Below are positions 20,661 to 34,059 of a DNA stretch of 64,000 nt, piece after piece. A program made the translations under genes and the position numbers. The number at the start of each line of letters is the position of its first letter. Position 1 is the stretch's first letter. Source of the DNA: Chondrosia reniformis (Eukaryota; Porifera; Demospongiae; Chondrillida; Chondrillidae); contig OX359202.1 in NCBI GenBank assembly GCA_947172415.1, positions 5,380,899 to 5,444,898 of the forward strand, in the 5' to 3' direction. The notes under the pieces were generated by a model that saw nothing but the letters and a program-made list of their open reading frames with translations, was not told the origin of the DNA and did no database searches.

Positions 20661-23600
20661 ATGGAAAGCTATGAAGCCAATACTTGGTATCCCGCATTCA
20701 CAGACATCTATAAAGCATGTCCAATGAGTTTTTGAAATTTTGAAGTAAGTCAATATTTGCCCTATATATATTATATCTCTCACCATACATTAAGTTTGTA
20801 TACCAGAATCTAATGTACATTTAGGGCTGTAACTCTGTCAAATTGAAAGATATGAAGCCAATACTTTGTGTGAGCATTCACAGACATCTATAAAGCATGC
20901 CCAATGAGTTTTTGAAATTTTGAAGTAAGTCAATATTTGCCCTATCTCTCGCCATACATTAAGTTGGTATACCAGAATTTAATGTACATTGAGGGCTGTA
21001 ACTCTGTCAAATGGAAAGATATTAAGCTATCTCTTTGTGTAAGCATTCACAGACATCTATAGAACATGTCCAATGGGTTTTTGAAATTTTGATGAAACTT
21101 AAAATTTGCCCTATCTCTCACAATACATTAACTTTGTATACCAGAATTTAATGTACATTGAGGGCTGTAACTCTATCAAATGGAGAGATATTAAGCTATC
21201 TCTTTGTGTAAGCATTCACAGACATCTATAGAACATGTCCAATGGGTTTTTGAAATTTTGATGAAACTTAAAATTTGCATTAATACATTAACTTTGTATA
21301 CCAGAATTTAATGTACATTGAGGGCTGTCACTCTATCAAATGGAGAGATATTAAGCTATCTCTTTGTGTGAGCATTCACAGACATCTATAAAGCATGCCC
21401 AATGAGTTTTTGAAATTTTGAAGTAAGTCAATATTTGCCCTATCTCTCACCATACATTAAGTTGGTATACCAGAATTTAATGTACATTGAGGGCTGTAAC
21501 TCTGTCAAATAGAAAGATATGAAGCTATTACTTGGTGGGAGTATTCATAGACATCTATAAAGCATGCCCAATGAATTTTTGAAATTTTGAAGTAAGTCAA
21601 TATTAATATTTGCCCTATATCTCACCATTCATTAAGTTGGTATACCAGAATTTAATGTACATTTAGGGCTGTAACTCTGTCAAATTGAAAGATATGAAGC
21701 CAATACTTGGTGTGAGCATTCAAAGACATCTATAAAGCATGCCCAATGAGTTTTTGAAATTTTGAAGTAAGTCAATATTTGCCCTATCTCTCACCATACA
21801 TTAAGTTGGTATACCTGAATTTAATGTACATTTAGGGCTGTAACTCTGTCAAATGGAAAGATATGAAGCCAATACTTGGTGTGAGCATTCACAGACATCT
21901 ATAAAGCATACCCAATGAGTTTTTGAAATTTTGAAGTAAGTCAATATTTGCCCTATCTCTCGCCATACATTAAGTTGGTATACCAGAATTTAATGTACAT
22001 TGAGGGCTGTAACTCTGTCAAATGGAAAGATATTAAGCTATCTCTTCGTGTAAGCATTCACAGACATCTATAGAATATGTCCAATGGGTTTTTGAAATTT
22101 TGATGAAACTTAAAATTTGCCCTATATATCTCTCACCATACATTAACTTTGTATACCAGAATTTAATGTACATTGAGGGCTGTAACTCTATCAAATGGAG
22201 AGATATTAAGCTATCTCTTTGTGTAAGCATTCACAGACATCTATAGAACATGTCCAATGAGTTTTTGAAATTTTAATGAAACTTAAAATTTGCCCTATCT
22301 CTCACAATACATTAACTTTGTATACCAGAATTTAATGTACATTGCGGGCTGTCACTCCATCAAATGGAGAGATATTAAGCTATCTCTTTGTGTAAGCATT
22401 CACAGACATCTATAGAACATGTCCAATGAGTTTTTGAAATTTTGAAGTAAGTCAATATTTGCCCTATCTCTCACCATACATTAAGTTTGTATACCAGAAT
22501 TTAATGTACATTTAGGGCTGTAACTCTGTCAAATAGACAGATATGAAGCCAATACTTGGTGTGAGCATTCAGAGACATCTACGTATAAAGCATGCCCAAT
22601 GAGTTTTTGAAATTTTGAAGTAAGTCAATATTTGCCCTATCTCTCACCATACTTTAAGTTGGTATACCAGAATTTAATGTACATTGAGGGCTGTCACTCT
22701 ATCAAATGGAGAGATATTAAGCTAAATCTTTGTGTAGGCATTCACAGACATCTATAGAACATGTCCAATGGGTGTTTGAAATTTTGACGAAACTTAAAAT
22801 TTGCCCTATCTCTCACCATACATTAACTTAGTATACCAGAATTTAATGTACATTGAGGGTTGTCACTCTATCAAATGGAGAGATATTAAGCTAAAACTTT
22901 GTGTAGGCATTCACAGACATCTATAGAACATGTCCAATGGGTTTTTGAAATTTTGATGAAACTTATATAAAATTTGCCCTATCTCTCACAATACATTAAC
23001 TTTGTATACCAGAATTTAATGTACATTGAGGGCTGTCACTCTATCAAATGGAGAGATATTAAGCTATCTCTTTGTGTAAGCATTCACAGACATCTATAGA
23101 ACATGTCCAATGAGTTTTTGAAATTTTGATGAAACCTAAAATTTGCCCTATCTCTCACAATACATTAACTTTGTATACCAGAATTTAATGTACATTGCGG
23201 GCTGTCACTCCATCAAATGGAGAGATATTAAGCTATCTCTTTGTGTAAGCATTCACAGACATCTATAGAACATGTCCAATGAGTTTTTGAAATTTTGAAG
23301 TAAGTCAATATTTGCCCTATCTCTCACCATACATTAAGTTTGTATACCAGAATTTAATGTACATTTAGGGCTGTAACTCTGTCAAATAGACAGATATGAA
23401 GCCAATACTTGGTGTGAGCATTCAGAGACATCTACGTATAAAGCATGCCCAATGAGTTTTTGAAATTTTGAAGTAAGTCAATATTTGCCCTATCTCTCAC
23501 CATACTTTAAGTTGGTATACCAGAATTTAATGTACATTGAGGGCTGTCACTCTATCAAATGGAGAGATATGAAGCTAAATCTTTGTGTAGGCATTCACAG

Positions 23601-26596
23601 ACATCTATAGAACATGTCCAATGGGTGTTTGAAATTTTGACGAAACTTAAAATTTGCCCTATCTCTCACCATACATTAACTTAGTCTACCAGAATTTAAT
23701 GTACATTGAGGGTTGTCACTCTATCAAATGGAGAGATATTAAGCTAAAACTTTGTGTAGGCATTCACAGACATCTATAGAACATGTCCAATGGGTTTTTG
23801 AAATTTTGATGAAACTTATATAAAATTTGCCCTATCTCTCACAATACATTAACTTTGTATACCAGAATTTAATGTACATTGAGGGCTGTCACTCTATCAA
23901 ATGGAGAGATATTAAGCTATCTCTTTGTGTAAGCATTCACAGACATCTATAGAACATGTCCAATGAGTTTTTGAAATTTTGATGAAACTTAAAATTTGCC
24001 CTATCTCTCACAATACATTAACTTTGTATACCAGAATTTAATGTACATTGCGGGCTGTCACTCCATCAAATGGAGAGATATTAAGCTATCTCTTTGTGTA
24101 AGCATTCACAGACATCTATAGAACATGTCCAATGAGTTTTTGAAATTTTGAAGTAAGTCAATATTTGCCCTATCTCTCACCGTACATTAAGTTTGTATAC
24201 CAGAATTTAATGTACATTTAGGGCTGTAACTCTGTCAAATAGACAGATATGAAGCCAATACTTGGTGTGAGCATTCAGAGACATCTACGTATAAAGCATG
24301 CCCAATGAGTTTTTGAAATTTTGAAGTAAGTCAATATTTGCCCTATCTCTCACCATACTTTAAGTTGGTATACCAGAATTTAATGTACATTTAGGGTTGT
24401 CACTCTATCAAATGGAGAGATATATATTAAGCTAAATCTTTGTGTAGGCATTCACAGACATCTATAGAACATGTCCAATGGATGTTTGAAATTTTGATGA
24501 AACTTAAAATTTGCCCTATCTCTCACCATACATTAACTTAGTATACCAGAATTTAATGTACATTGAGGGTTGTCATTCTATCAAATGGAGAGATATGAAG
24601 CTAAATCTTTGTGTAAGCATTCACAGACATCTATAGAACATGTCCAATGAGTTTTTGAAATTTTGAAGTAAGTCAATATTTGCCTTATCTCTCACCATAC
24701 ATTAAGTTGGTATACCAGAATTTAATGTACATTTAGGGCTGTAACTCTGTCAAATAGAAAGATATGAAGCCAATACTTGGTGTGAGCATTCAGAGACATC
24801 TATAAAGCATGCCCTATGAGTTTTTGAAATTTTGAAGTAAGTCAATTTTTGCCCCATCTCTCACCATACATTAAGTTGGTATACCAGAATTTAATGTACA
24901 TTTAGGGCTGTAACTCTGTCAAATGGAAAGATATGAAGCTACTACTTGGTGGGAGTATTCATAGACATCTATAAAGCATGCCCAATGAATTTTTGAAATT
25001 TTGAAGTAAGTCAATATTAATATTTGCCCTATATCTCACCATACATTAACTTTGTATACCAGGATTTAATATACATTGAGGGCTGTCACTCCATCAAATG
25101 GAGAGATATTAAGCTAACTCTTTGTGTAGGCATTCACAGACATCTATAAAGCATGCCCAATGTGTTTTTGAAATTTTGAAGTAAGTCAATATTTGCCCTA
25201 TATATATTATATCTCTCACCATACATTAAGTTTGTATACCAGAATCTAATGTACATTTAGGGCTGTAACTCTGTCAAATTGAAAGATATGAAGCCAATAC
25301 TTTGTGTGAGCATTCACAGACATCTATAAAGCATGCCCAATGAGTTTTTGAAATTTTGAAGTAAGTCAATATTTGCCCTATCTCTCGCCATACATTAAGT
25401 TGGTATACCAGAATTTAATGTACATTGAGGGCTGTAACTCTGTCAAATGGAAAGATATTAAGCTATCTCTTTGTGTAAGCATTCACAGACATCTATAGAA
25501 CATGTCCAATGGGTTTTTGAAATTTTGATGAAATTTAAAATTTGCCCTATCTCTCACAATACATTAACTTTGTATACCAGAATTTAATGTACATTGAGGG
25601 CTGTAACTCTATCAAATGGAGAGATATTAAGCTATCTCTTTGTGTAAGCATTCACAGACATCTATAGAACATGTCCAATGGGTTTTTGAAATTTTGATGA
25701 AACTTAAAATTTGCATTAATACATTAACTTTGTATACCAGAATTTAATGTACATTGAGGGCTGTCACTCTATCAAATGGAGAGATATTAAGCTATCTCTT
25801 TGTGTAGGCATTCACAGACATCTATAAAGCATGCCCAATGAGTTTTTGAAATTTTGAAGTAAGTCAATATTTGCCCTATCTCTCACCATACATTAAGTTG
25901 GTATACCAGAATTTAATGTACATTTAGGGCTGTAACTCTGTCAAATAGAAAGATATGAAGCCAATACTTGGTGTGAGCATTCAGAGACATCTATAAAGCA
26001 TGCCCAATGAGTTTTTGAAATTTTGAAGTAAGTCAATATTTGCCCTATCTCTCACCATACTTTAAGTTGGTATACCAGAATTTAATGTACATTGAGGGTT
26101 GTCACTCTATCAAATGGAGAGAGATATATTAAGCTAAATCTTTGTGTAGGCATTCACAGACATCTATAGAACATGTCCAATGGGTGTTTGAAATTTTGAT
26201 GAAACTTAAAATTTGCCCTATCTCTCACCATACATTAACTTAGTATACCAGAATTTAATGTACATTGAGGGTTGTCATTCTATCAAATGGAGAGATATGA
26301 AGCTAAATCTTTGTGTAGGCATTCACAGACATCTATAGAACATGTCCAATGGATGTTTAAAATTTTGATGAAACTTAAAATTTGCCCTATCTCTCACAAT
26401 ACATTAACTTTGTATACCAGAATTTAATATACATTGCGGGCTGTCACTCCATCAAATGGAGAGATATGAAGCTATCTCTTTGTGTAAGCATTCACAGACA
26501 TCTATGGAACATGTCCAATGGGTTTTTGAAATTTTGATGAAACTTATATAAAATTTGCTCTATCTCTCACAATACATTAACTTTGTATACCAGAAT
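20661..26596. repeat. ~170-bp satellite array, central block
   Basis: About 35 monomers of types A and B, with several higher-order units. A further long repeat, marked by 'cctatatatattatatctctc', occurs at ~20,760 and again at ~25,197, so a multi-monomer block was also copied over ~4.4 kb. No gene. Confidence 0.95.
22287..24560. repeat. 853-bp higher-order satellite repeat, nearly three copies
   Basis: The monomer with 'gtcaaatagacagatatg' and the 5-bp insertion 'ctacgtataaagc' recurs at ~22,501, 23,354 and 24,207, exactly 853 bp apart (five monomers). The neighbouring 'attgcgggctgtc' and 'gctaaaactttg' monomers repeat with it. The third unit is incomplete and diverges after ~24,390. Confidence 0.92.
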
Positions 26597-26845
26597 TTAA
26601 CCCTCCTACCCTCCAATGGACCCAAAACGGGATCCTACTTTCAGAATTTTCGTAGACCAAACCAAAGGAGTAATTATATCGTGTTTGGTATCAAACTATT
26701 GCTAAAGGATAGAATAATCGATACGAAGAGTAAAACCCTTTAATATTCGAAGCTATAGCGATTACCAGCTGGATAAGTAAACGTCCATTTAACAGCCCGA
26801 TAATTTCCGTATAATTTCGATTATTATTTGTAATCTTTTAAAAAA

Positions 26846-27232
26846 ATGGCCGCCCGCCACTTGACATTTAGTACGGAAGAGGTATTACGACTATTTGAAT
26901 CAAACGAATTAGCGAGCGAACAGCAAGATACTTTAGAAGAAACATTTACAAGCTATGTTGGAGTCGATATGTCTGAACCTGAAGCTGATAATGACGAAGA
27001 AGACAGCTTTCGGGAAACAACTTTAAATTCTCCTTCTACAACAGGTGAAGACGATTTTAAAGGGTTACACAAAGACTGCAGCAGCGTGAATGGCAGTTTC
27101 AGCACACCAGAAGAAACAGTGAGTGTTGTTCAGTCATTCATACCCCTTCCAGAAGACCATGCTAGCGTTGCCAATATTGATCCTTGGATGTCTTCAGATT
27201 CTGAAGATTTTGATGATTTTCCCACTATATGA
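26846..27232 (+). pseudogene. piggyBac transposase N-terminal acidic region, copy 1
   Basis: A 128-codon ORF from MAARHLTFSTEEVLRL to DDFPTI, followed by TGA. It is strongly acidic, with blocks such as DNDEED and DSEDFDDF. This is the kind of disordered acidic N-terminus that precedes the DDE/D catalytic core in PGBD-type transposases. The catalytic core is deleted: the next recognisable domain, beginning directly after the stop and in the same frame, is the C-terminal cysteine-rich domain. As it stands the ORF has no catalytic residue. Assignment rests on the surrounding TTAA/CCC element and the CRD, not on the ORF alone. Confidence 0.75.
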
Positions 27233-27367
27233 TGTGCAGTCTGTGGATCAAGATGTCGCCGCAAATGCACAGACTGTCCATTTACACCTGCCCTTTGTCA
27301 GACACTGACCAACAACTGTCATGGTTATTGGCACAGCAAAGATTATGACATTCGTCGCAACGCCTGA
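27233..27367 (+). pseudogene. piggyBac transposase cysteine-rich domain, copy 1
   Basis: Directly after the TGA at 27,230 and in the same frame come 44 codons reading CAVCGSRCRRKCTDCP... LC...NNCHGYWHSKDY...RRNA and then TGA. The C-x2-C, C-x2-C, LC and C-H...H spacing is that of the piggyBac C-terminal cysteine-rich domain, which binds the terminal repeats. There is no ATG, so it would be made only by readthrough or splicing. Confidence 0.8.
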
Positions 27368-28143
27368 TTTGCTTCAAAGAAGCAAACATTTTTGTCTATT
27401 GGAACAAGTAAAAACTTTTTAACCCTCCTACCCTCCCATACATTTAACAATTTTTAACATTTATATCTTTGAACTGCTGTATCTTACTTTATTCTCAACG
27501 AAATGAGATCAATTTTGTATGAAACTTTAGTAGAAGAGTAGAAGAATTGACTGATAATAGTTGCGACTGTGTTGCCAACGGCAACGGTTGCATAATCACG
27601 ATCGAAAATCTATTGCGTAATTAAAAATGGTTGGGTGTACTTAAGAATTTTTGTAGCCTTATCTGCTTGATAAAATTTGCCGAATTTGATGTCTACTATA
27701 TGTACTGGATCGTAGCTTTACATGAAAGAAAAAATTAGAAAAAACTGTTAGATTAGAAGAAACTTATGGAGAAATATAAATGGTAAAGTACAAATGTAAA
27801 ATATTTTTTAGTTTTATGAATAAACAGAGTTTTTATTACTAAGAAAGACGTCTTTTGTTTTTGTCTTTTGAACCCAGAGGTCTTCCTCGCTTCCTTAACC
27901 CTCCTACCCTCCAATGGACCCAAAACGGGATCCTACTTTCAGAATTTTCGTAGACCAAACCAAAGGAGTAATTATATCGTGTTTGGTATCAAACTATTGC
28001 TAAAGGATAGAATAATCGATACGAAGAGTAAAACCCTTTAATATTCGAAGCTATAGCGATTACCAGCTGGATAAGTAAACGTCCATTTAACAGCCCGATA
28101 ATTTCCGTATAATTTCGATTATTATTTGTAATCTTTTAAAAAA

Positions 28144-28530
28144 ATGGCCGCCCGCCACTTGACATTTAGTACGGAAGAGGTATTACGACTATTTGAATCA
28201 AACGAATTAGCGAGCGAACAGCAAGATACTTTAGAAGAAACATTTACAAGCTATGTTGGAGTCGATATGTCTGAACCTGAAGCTGATAATGACGAAGAAG
28301 ACAGCTTTCGGGAAACAACTTTAAATTCTCCTTCTACAACAGGTGAAGACGATTTTAAAGGGTTACACAAAGACTGCAGCAGCGTGAATGGCAGTTTCAG
28401 CACACCAGAAGAAACAGTGAGTGTTGTTCAGTCATTCATACCCCTTCCAGAAGACCATGCTAGCGTTGCCAATATTGATCCTTGGATGTCTTCAGATTCT
28501 GAAGATTTTGATGATTTTCCCACTATATGA
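28144..28530 (+). pseudogene. piggyBac transposase N-terminal acidic region, copy 2
   Basis: Identical in translation to the 128-codon ORF at 26,846. It lies in the downstream L-R unit (27,899-29,192), the 1,294-bp form with correctly oriented ends that is the likely parental non-autonomous element. Confidence 0.75.
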
Positions 28531-28665
28531 TGTGCAGTCTGTGGATCAAGATGTCGCCGCAAATGCACAGACTGTCCATTTACACCTGCCCTTTGTCAGA
28601 CACTGACCAACAACTGTCATGGTTATTGGCACAGCAAAGATTATGACATTCGTCGCAACGCCTGA
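28531..28665 (+). pseudogene. piggyBac transposase cysteine-rich domain, copy 2
   Basis: Identical to 27,233-27,367 and again separated from the acidic ORF by a single in-frame TGA. All cysteines and histidines are present. Confidence 0.8.
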
Positions 28666-29196
28666 TTTGCTTCAAAGAAGCAAACATTTTTGTCTATTGG
28701 AACAAGTAAAAACTTTTTAAGGAAGCGAGGAAGACCTCTGGGTTCAAAAGACAAAAACAAAAGACGTCTTTCTTAGTAATAAAAACTCTGTTTATTCATA
28801 AAACTAAAAAATATTTTACATTTGTACTTTACCATTTATATTTCTCCATAAGTTTCTTCTAATCTAACAGTTTTTTCTAATTTTTTCTTTCATGTAAAGC
28901 TACGATCCAGTACATATAGTAGACATCAAATTCGGCAAATTTTATCAAGCAGATAAGGCTACAAAAATTCTTAAGTACACCCAACCATTTTTAATTACGC
29001 AATAGATTTTCGATCGTGATTATGCAACCGTTGCCGTTGGCAACACAGTCGCAACTATTATCAGTCAATTCTTCTACTCTTCTACTAAAGTTTCATACAA
29101 AATTGATCTCATTTCGTTGAGAATAAAGTAAGATACAGCAGTTCAAAGATATAAATGTTAAAAATTGTTAAATGTATGGGAGGGTAGGAGGGTTAA

Positions 29197-32100
29197 TATA
29201 CATTGAGGGCTGTCACTCCATCAAATGGAGAGATATTAAGCTAAATCTTTGTGTAGGAATTCACAGACATCTATAGAACATGTCCAATGGGTGTTTGAAA
29301 TTTTGATGAAACTTAAAATTTGCCCTATCTCTCACAATACATTAACTTAGTATACCAGAATTTAATGTACATTGAGGGTTGTCACTCTATCAAATGGAGA
29401 GATATGAAGCTATCTCTTTGTATAAGCATTCACAGACATCTATAGAACATGTCCAATGGGTGTTTAAAATTTTGATGAAACTTAAAATTTGCCCTATCTC
29501 TCACAATACATTAACTTTGTATACCAGAATTTAATATACATTGAGGGCTGTCACTCCATCAAATGGAGAGATATTAAGCTATCTCTTTGTGTAAGCATTC
29601 ACAGACATCTATAGAACATGTCCAATGGGTGTTTGAAATTTTGACGAAACTTAAAATTTGCCCTATCTCTCACTGTACATTAACATTTTATACCAGAATT
29701 TAATGTACATTGAGGGCTGTCACTCTATCAAATGGAGAGATATTAAGCTATCTCTTTGTGTGAGCATTCACAGACATCTATAAAGCATGCCCAATGAGTT
29801 TTTGAAATTTTGAAGTAAGTCAATATTTGCCCTATCTCTCACCATACATTAAGTTGGTATACCAGAATTTAATGTACATTTAGGGCTGTAACTCTGTCAA
29901 ATAGAAAGATATGAAGCCAATACTTGGTGTGAGCATTCAGAGACATCTATAAAGCATGCCCAATGAGTTTTTGAAATTTTGAAGTAAGTCAATATTTGCC
30001 CTATCTCTCACCATACATTAAGTTGGTATACCAGAATTTAATGTACATTGAGGGTTGTCATTCTATCAAATGGAGAGATATGAAGCTAAATCTTTGTGTA
30101 GGCATTCACAGACATCTATAGAACATGTCCAATGGGTGTTTGAAATTTTGATGAAAGTTTAAATTTGCCCTATATATCTCTCACCATACATTAATTTAGT
30201 ACACCAGAATTTAATATACATTGCGTGCTGTCACTCCATCAAATGGAGAGATATTAAGCTATCTCTTTGTGTAAGCATTCACAGACATCTATAGAACATG
30301 TCCAATGGGTTTTTGAAATTTTGATGAAACTTATATAAAATTTGCTCTATCTCTCACCATACATTAACTTTGTATACCAGAATTTAATGTACATTGAGGG
30401 CTGTCACTCTATCAAATGGAGAGATATTAAGCTAAATCTTTGTGTAGGCATTCACAGACATCTATAGAACATGTCCAATGGGTGTTTGAAATTTTGATGA
30501 AACTTAAAATTTGCCCTATCTCTCACCATACATTAACTTAGTATACCAGAATTTAATGTACATTGAGGGTTGTCACTCTATCAAATGGAGAGATATGAAG
30601 CTATCTCTTTGTGTAGGCATTCACAGACATCTATAGAACATGTCCAATGAGTGTTTAAAATTTTGATGAAACTTAAAATTTGCCCTATCTCTCACAATAC
30701 ATTAACTTTGTATACCAGAATTTAATATACATTGAGGGCTGTCACTCCATCAAATGGAGAGATATTAAGCTAAAACTTTGTGTAGGCATTCACAGACATC
30801 TATAGAACATGTCCAATGGGTTTTTGAAATTTTGATGAAACTTATATAAAATTTGCCCTATCTCTCACAATACATTAACTTTGTATACCAGAATTTAATG
30901 TACATTGAGGGCTGTCACTCTATCAAATGGAGAGATATTAAGCTATCTCTTTGTGTAAGCATTCACAGACATCTATAGAACATGTCCAATGAGTTTTTGA
31001 AATTTTGATGAAACTTAAAATTTGCCCTATCTCTCACTGTACATTAACATTTTATACCAGAATTTAATGTACATTGAGGGCTGTCACTCTATCAAATGGA
31101 GAGATATTAAGCTATCTCTTTGTGTGAGCATTCACAGACATCTATAAAGCATGCCCAATGAGTTTTTGAAATTTTGAAGTAAGTCAATATTTGCCCTATC
31201 TCTCACCATACATTAAGTTGGTATATATACCAGAATTTAATGTACATTTAGGGCTGTCACTCTATCAAATGGAGAGATATATATTAAGCTAAATCTTTGT
31301 GTAGGCATTCACAGACATCTATAGAACATGTCCAATGGGTGTTTGAAATTTTGATGAAACTTAAAATTTGCCCTATCTCTCACAATACATTAACTTAGTA
31401 TACCAGAATTTAATGTACATTGAGGGTTGTCATTCTATCAAATGGAGAGATATGAAGCTAAATCTTTGTGTAGGCATTCACAGACATCTATAGAACATGT
31501 CCAATGGGTTTTTGAAATTTTGATGAAACTTATATAAAATTTGCTCTATCTCTCACCATACATTAAGTTGGTATACCAGAATTTAATGTACATTTAGGGC
31601 TGTAACTCTGTCAAATAGAAAGATATGAAGCCAATACTTGGTGTGAGCATTCAGAGACATCTATAAAGCATGCCCAATGAGTTTTTGAAATTTTGAAGTA
31701 AGTCAATATTTGCCCTATCTCTCACCATACATTAAGTTGGTATACCAGAATTTAATGTACATTTAGGGCTGTAACTCTGTCAAATGGAAAGATATGAAGC
31801 TACTACTTGGTGGGAGTATTCATAGACATCTATAAAGCATGCCCAATGAATTTTTGAAATTTTGAAGTAAGTCAATATTAATATTTGCCCTATATCTCAC
31901 CATTCATTAAGTTGGTATACCAAAATTTAATGTACATTTAGGGCTGTAACTCTATCAAATGGAGAGATATGAAGCTAAATCTTTGTGTAAACATTCACAG
32001 ACATCTAGAGAACATGTCCAATGGGTTTTTGAAATTTTGATGAAACTTATATAAAATTTGCTCTATCTCTCACCATACATTAACTTTGTATACCAGAATT

Positions 32101-34059
32101 TAATGTACATTGAGGGCTGTCACTCCATCAAATGGAGAGATATTAAACTAAATCTTTGTGTAGGTATTCACAGACATCTATAGAACATGTCCAAAGGGTT
32201 TTTGAAATTTTGATGAAACTTATATAAAATTTGCTCTATCTCTCACAATACATTAACTTTGTATACCAGAATTTAATGTACATTGAGGGCTGTCACTCTA
32301 TCAAATGGAGAGATATGAAGCTAAATCTTTGTGTAGGCATTCACAGACATCTATAGAACATGTCCAATGGGTGTTTGAAATTTTGATGAAAGTTAAAATT
32401 TGCCCTATATATCTCTCACCATACATTAACTTTGTATACCAGAATTTAATGTACATTGAGGGCTGTCACTCTATCAAATGGAGAGATATGAAGCCAATAC
32501 TTGGTGTGAGCATTCACAGACATCTATAAAGCATGCCCAATGAGTTTTTGAAATTTTGAAGTAAGTCAATATTTGCCCTATCTCTGACCATACATTAAGT
32601 TGGTATACCAGAATTTAATGTACATTTAGGGCTGTAACTCTGTCAAATGGAAAGATATGAAGCCAATACTTGGTGTGAGCATTCACCGACATCTATAAAG
32701 CATGCCCAAAGAGTTTTTGAAATTTTGAAGTAAGTCAATATTTGCCCTATCTCTCACCATACATTAAGTTGGTATACCAGAATTTAATGTACATTTAGGG
32801 CTGTAACTCTGTCAAATGGAAAGATATGAAGCTACTACTTGGTGGGAGTATTCATAGACATCTATAAAGCATACCCAATGAATTTTTGAAATTTTGAAGT
32901 AAGTCAATATTAATATTTGCCCTATATCTCACCATTCATTAAGTTGGTATACCAGAATTTAATGTACATTTAGGGCTGTAACTCTATCAAATGGAGAGAT
33001 ATGAAGCTAAATCTTTGTGTAAACATTCACAGACATCTAGAGAACATGTCCAATGGGTTTTTGAAATTTTGATGAAACTTATATAAAATTTGCTCTATCT
33101 CTCACCATACATTAACTTTGTATACCAGAATTTAATGTACATTGAGGGCTGTCACTCTATCAAATGGAGAGATATTAAACTAAATCTTTGTGTAGGTATT
33201 CACAGACATCTATAGAACATGTCCAATGGGTTTTTGAAATTTTGATGAAACTTATATAAAATTTGCCCTATCTCTCACAATACATTAACTTAGTATACCA
33301 GAATTTAATGTACATTGAGGGTTGTCACTCTATCAAATGGAGAGATATGAAGCTATCTCTTTGTATAAGCATTCACAGACATCTATAGAACATGTCCAAT
33401 GGGTGTTTGAAATTTTGATGAAACTTAAAATTTGCCCTATCTCTCACAATACATTAACTTTGTATACCAGAATTTAATATACATTGAGGGCTGTCACTCC
33501 ATCAAATGGAGAGATATTAAGCTAAATCTTTGTGTAAGCATTCACAGACATCTATAGAACATGTCCAATGGGTTTTTGAAATTTTGACGAAACTTAAAAT
33601 TTGCCCTATCTCTCACCATACATTAACTTTGTATACCAGAATTTAATGTACATTGAGGGCTGTCACTCTATCAAATGGAGAGATATTAAACTAAATCTTT
33701 GTGTAAGCATTCACAGACATCTATAGAACATTTCCAATGGGTTTTTGAAATTTTAATGAAACTTAGAATTTGCCTTATCTCTCACAATACATTAACTTTG
33801 TATACCAGAATTTAATGTACATTGAGGGCTGTCACTCTATCAAATGGAGAGATATGAGGGTATCTCTTTGTGTAAGCATTCACAGACATCTATTGAACAT
33901 GTCCAAAAAGTTTTTGAAATTTTGTTGAAACTTAAAATTTGCTTTATCTCTTACAATACATTAACTTTGTATACCAGAATTTAATGTACATTGAGGGCTG
34001 TCACTCCATCAAATGGAGAGATATTAAGCTAAATCTTTGTGTCAGCATTCACAGACATC
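29197..34059. repeat. ~170-bp satellite array, right block
   Basis: About 28 monomers of types A and B. The first one continues the monomer interrupted by the piggyBac insertion. Some joints carry small TA expansions ('ccctatatatctctc', 'gagatatatattaag'). Monomer order near 31,740-33,760 resembles that at 2041-2600, including the 'actacttggtgggagtattc' type. No gene. Confidence 0.95.

Larger units (their letters stand above)
26597..29196. mobile_element. Composite piggyBac-superfamily derivative (non-autonomous)
   Basis: A 2,592-bp element (26,601-29,192) is inserted in the satellite phrase 'agaatTTAAtgtacattgag' with a TTAA duplication on each side (26,597-26,600 and 29,193-29,196). The ends are CCCTCCTACCCTCC / GGAGGGTAGGAGGG inverted repeats. 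TTAA targets and CCC ends are diagnostic of piggyBac. Internally it is L (26,601-27,418), inverted R (27,423-27,894), L again (27,899-28,716) and R (28,721-29,192), with TTAA at every joint (27,419, 27,895, 28,717). L carries a transposase N-terminal fragment followed by the zinc-binding C-terminal domain; the catalytic middle is absent. The L copies and the R copies look identical, so this is recent or an assembly effect. Confidence 0.92.
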
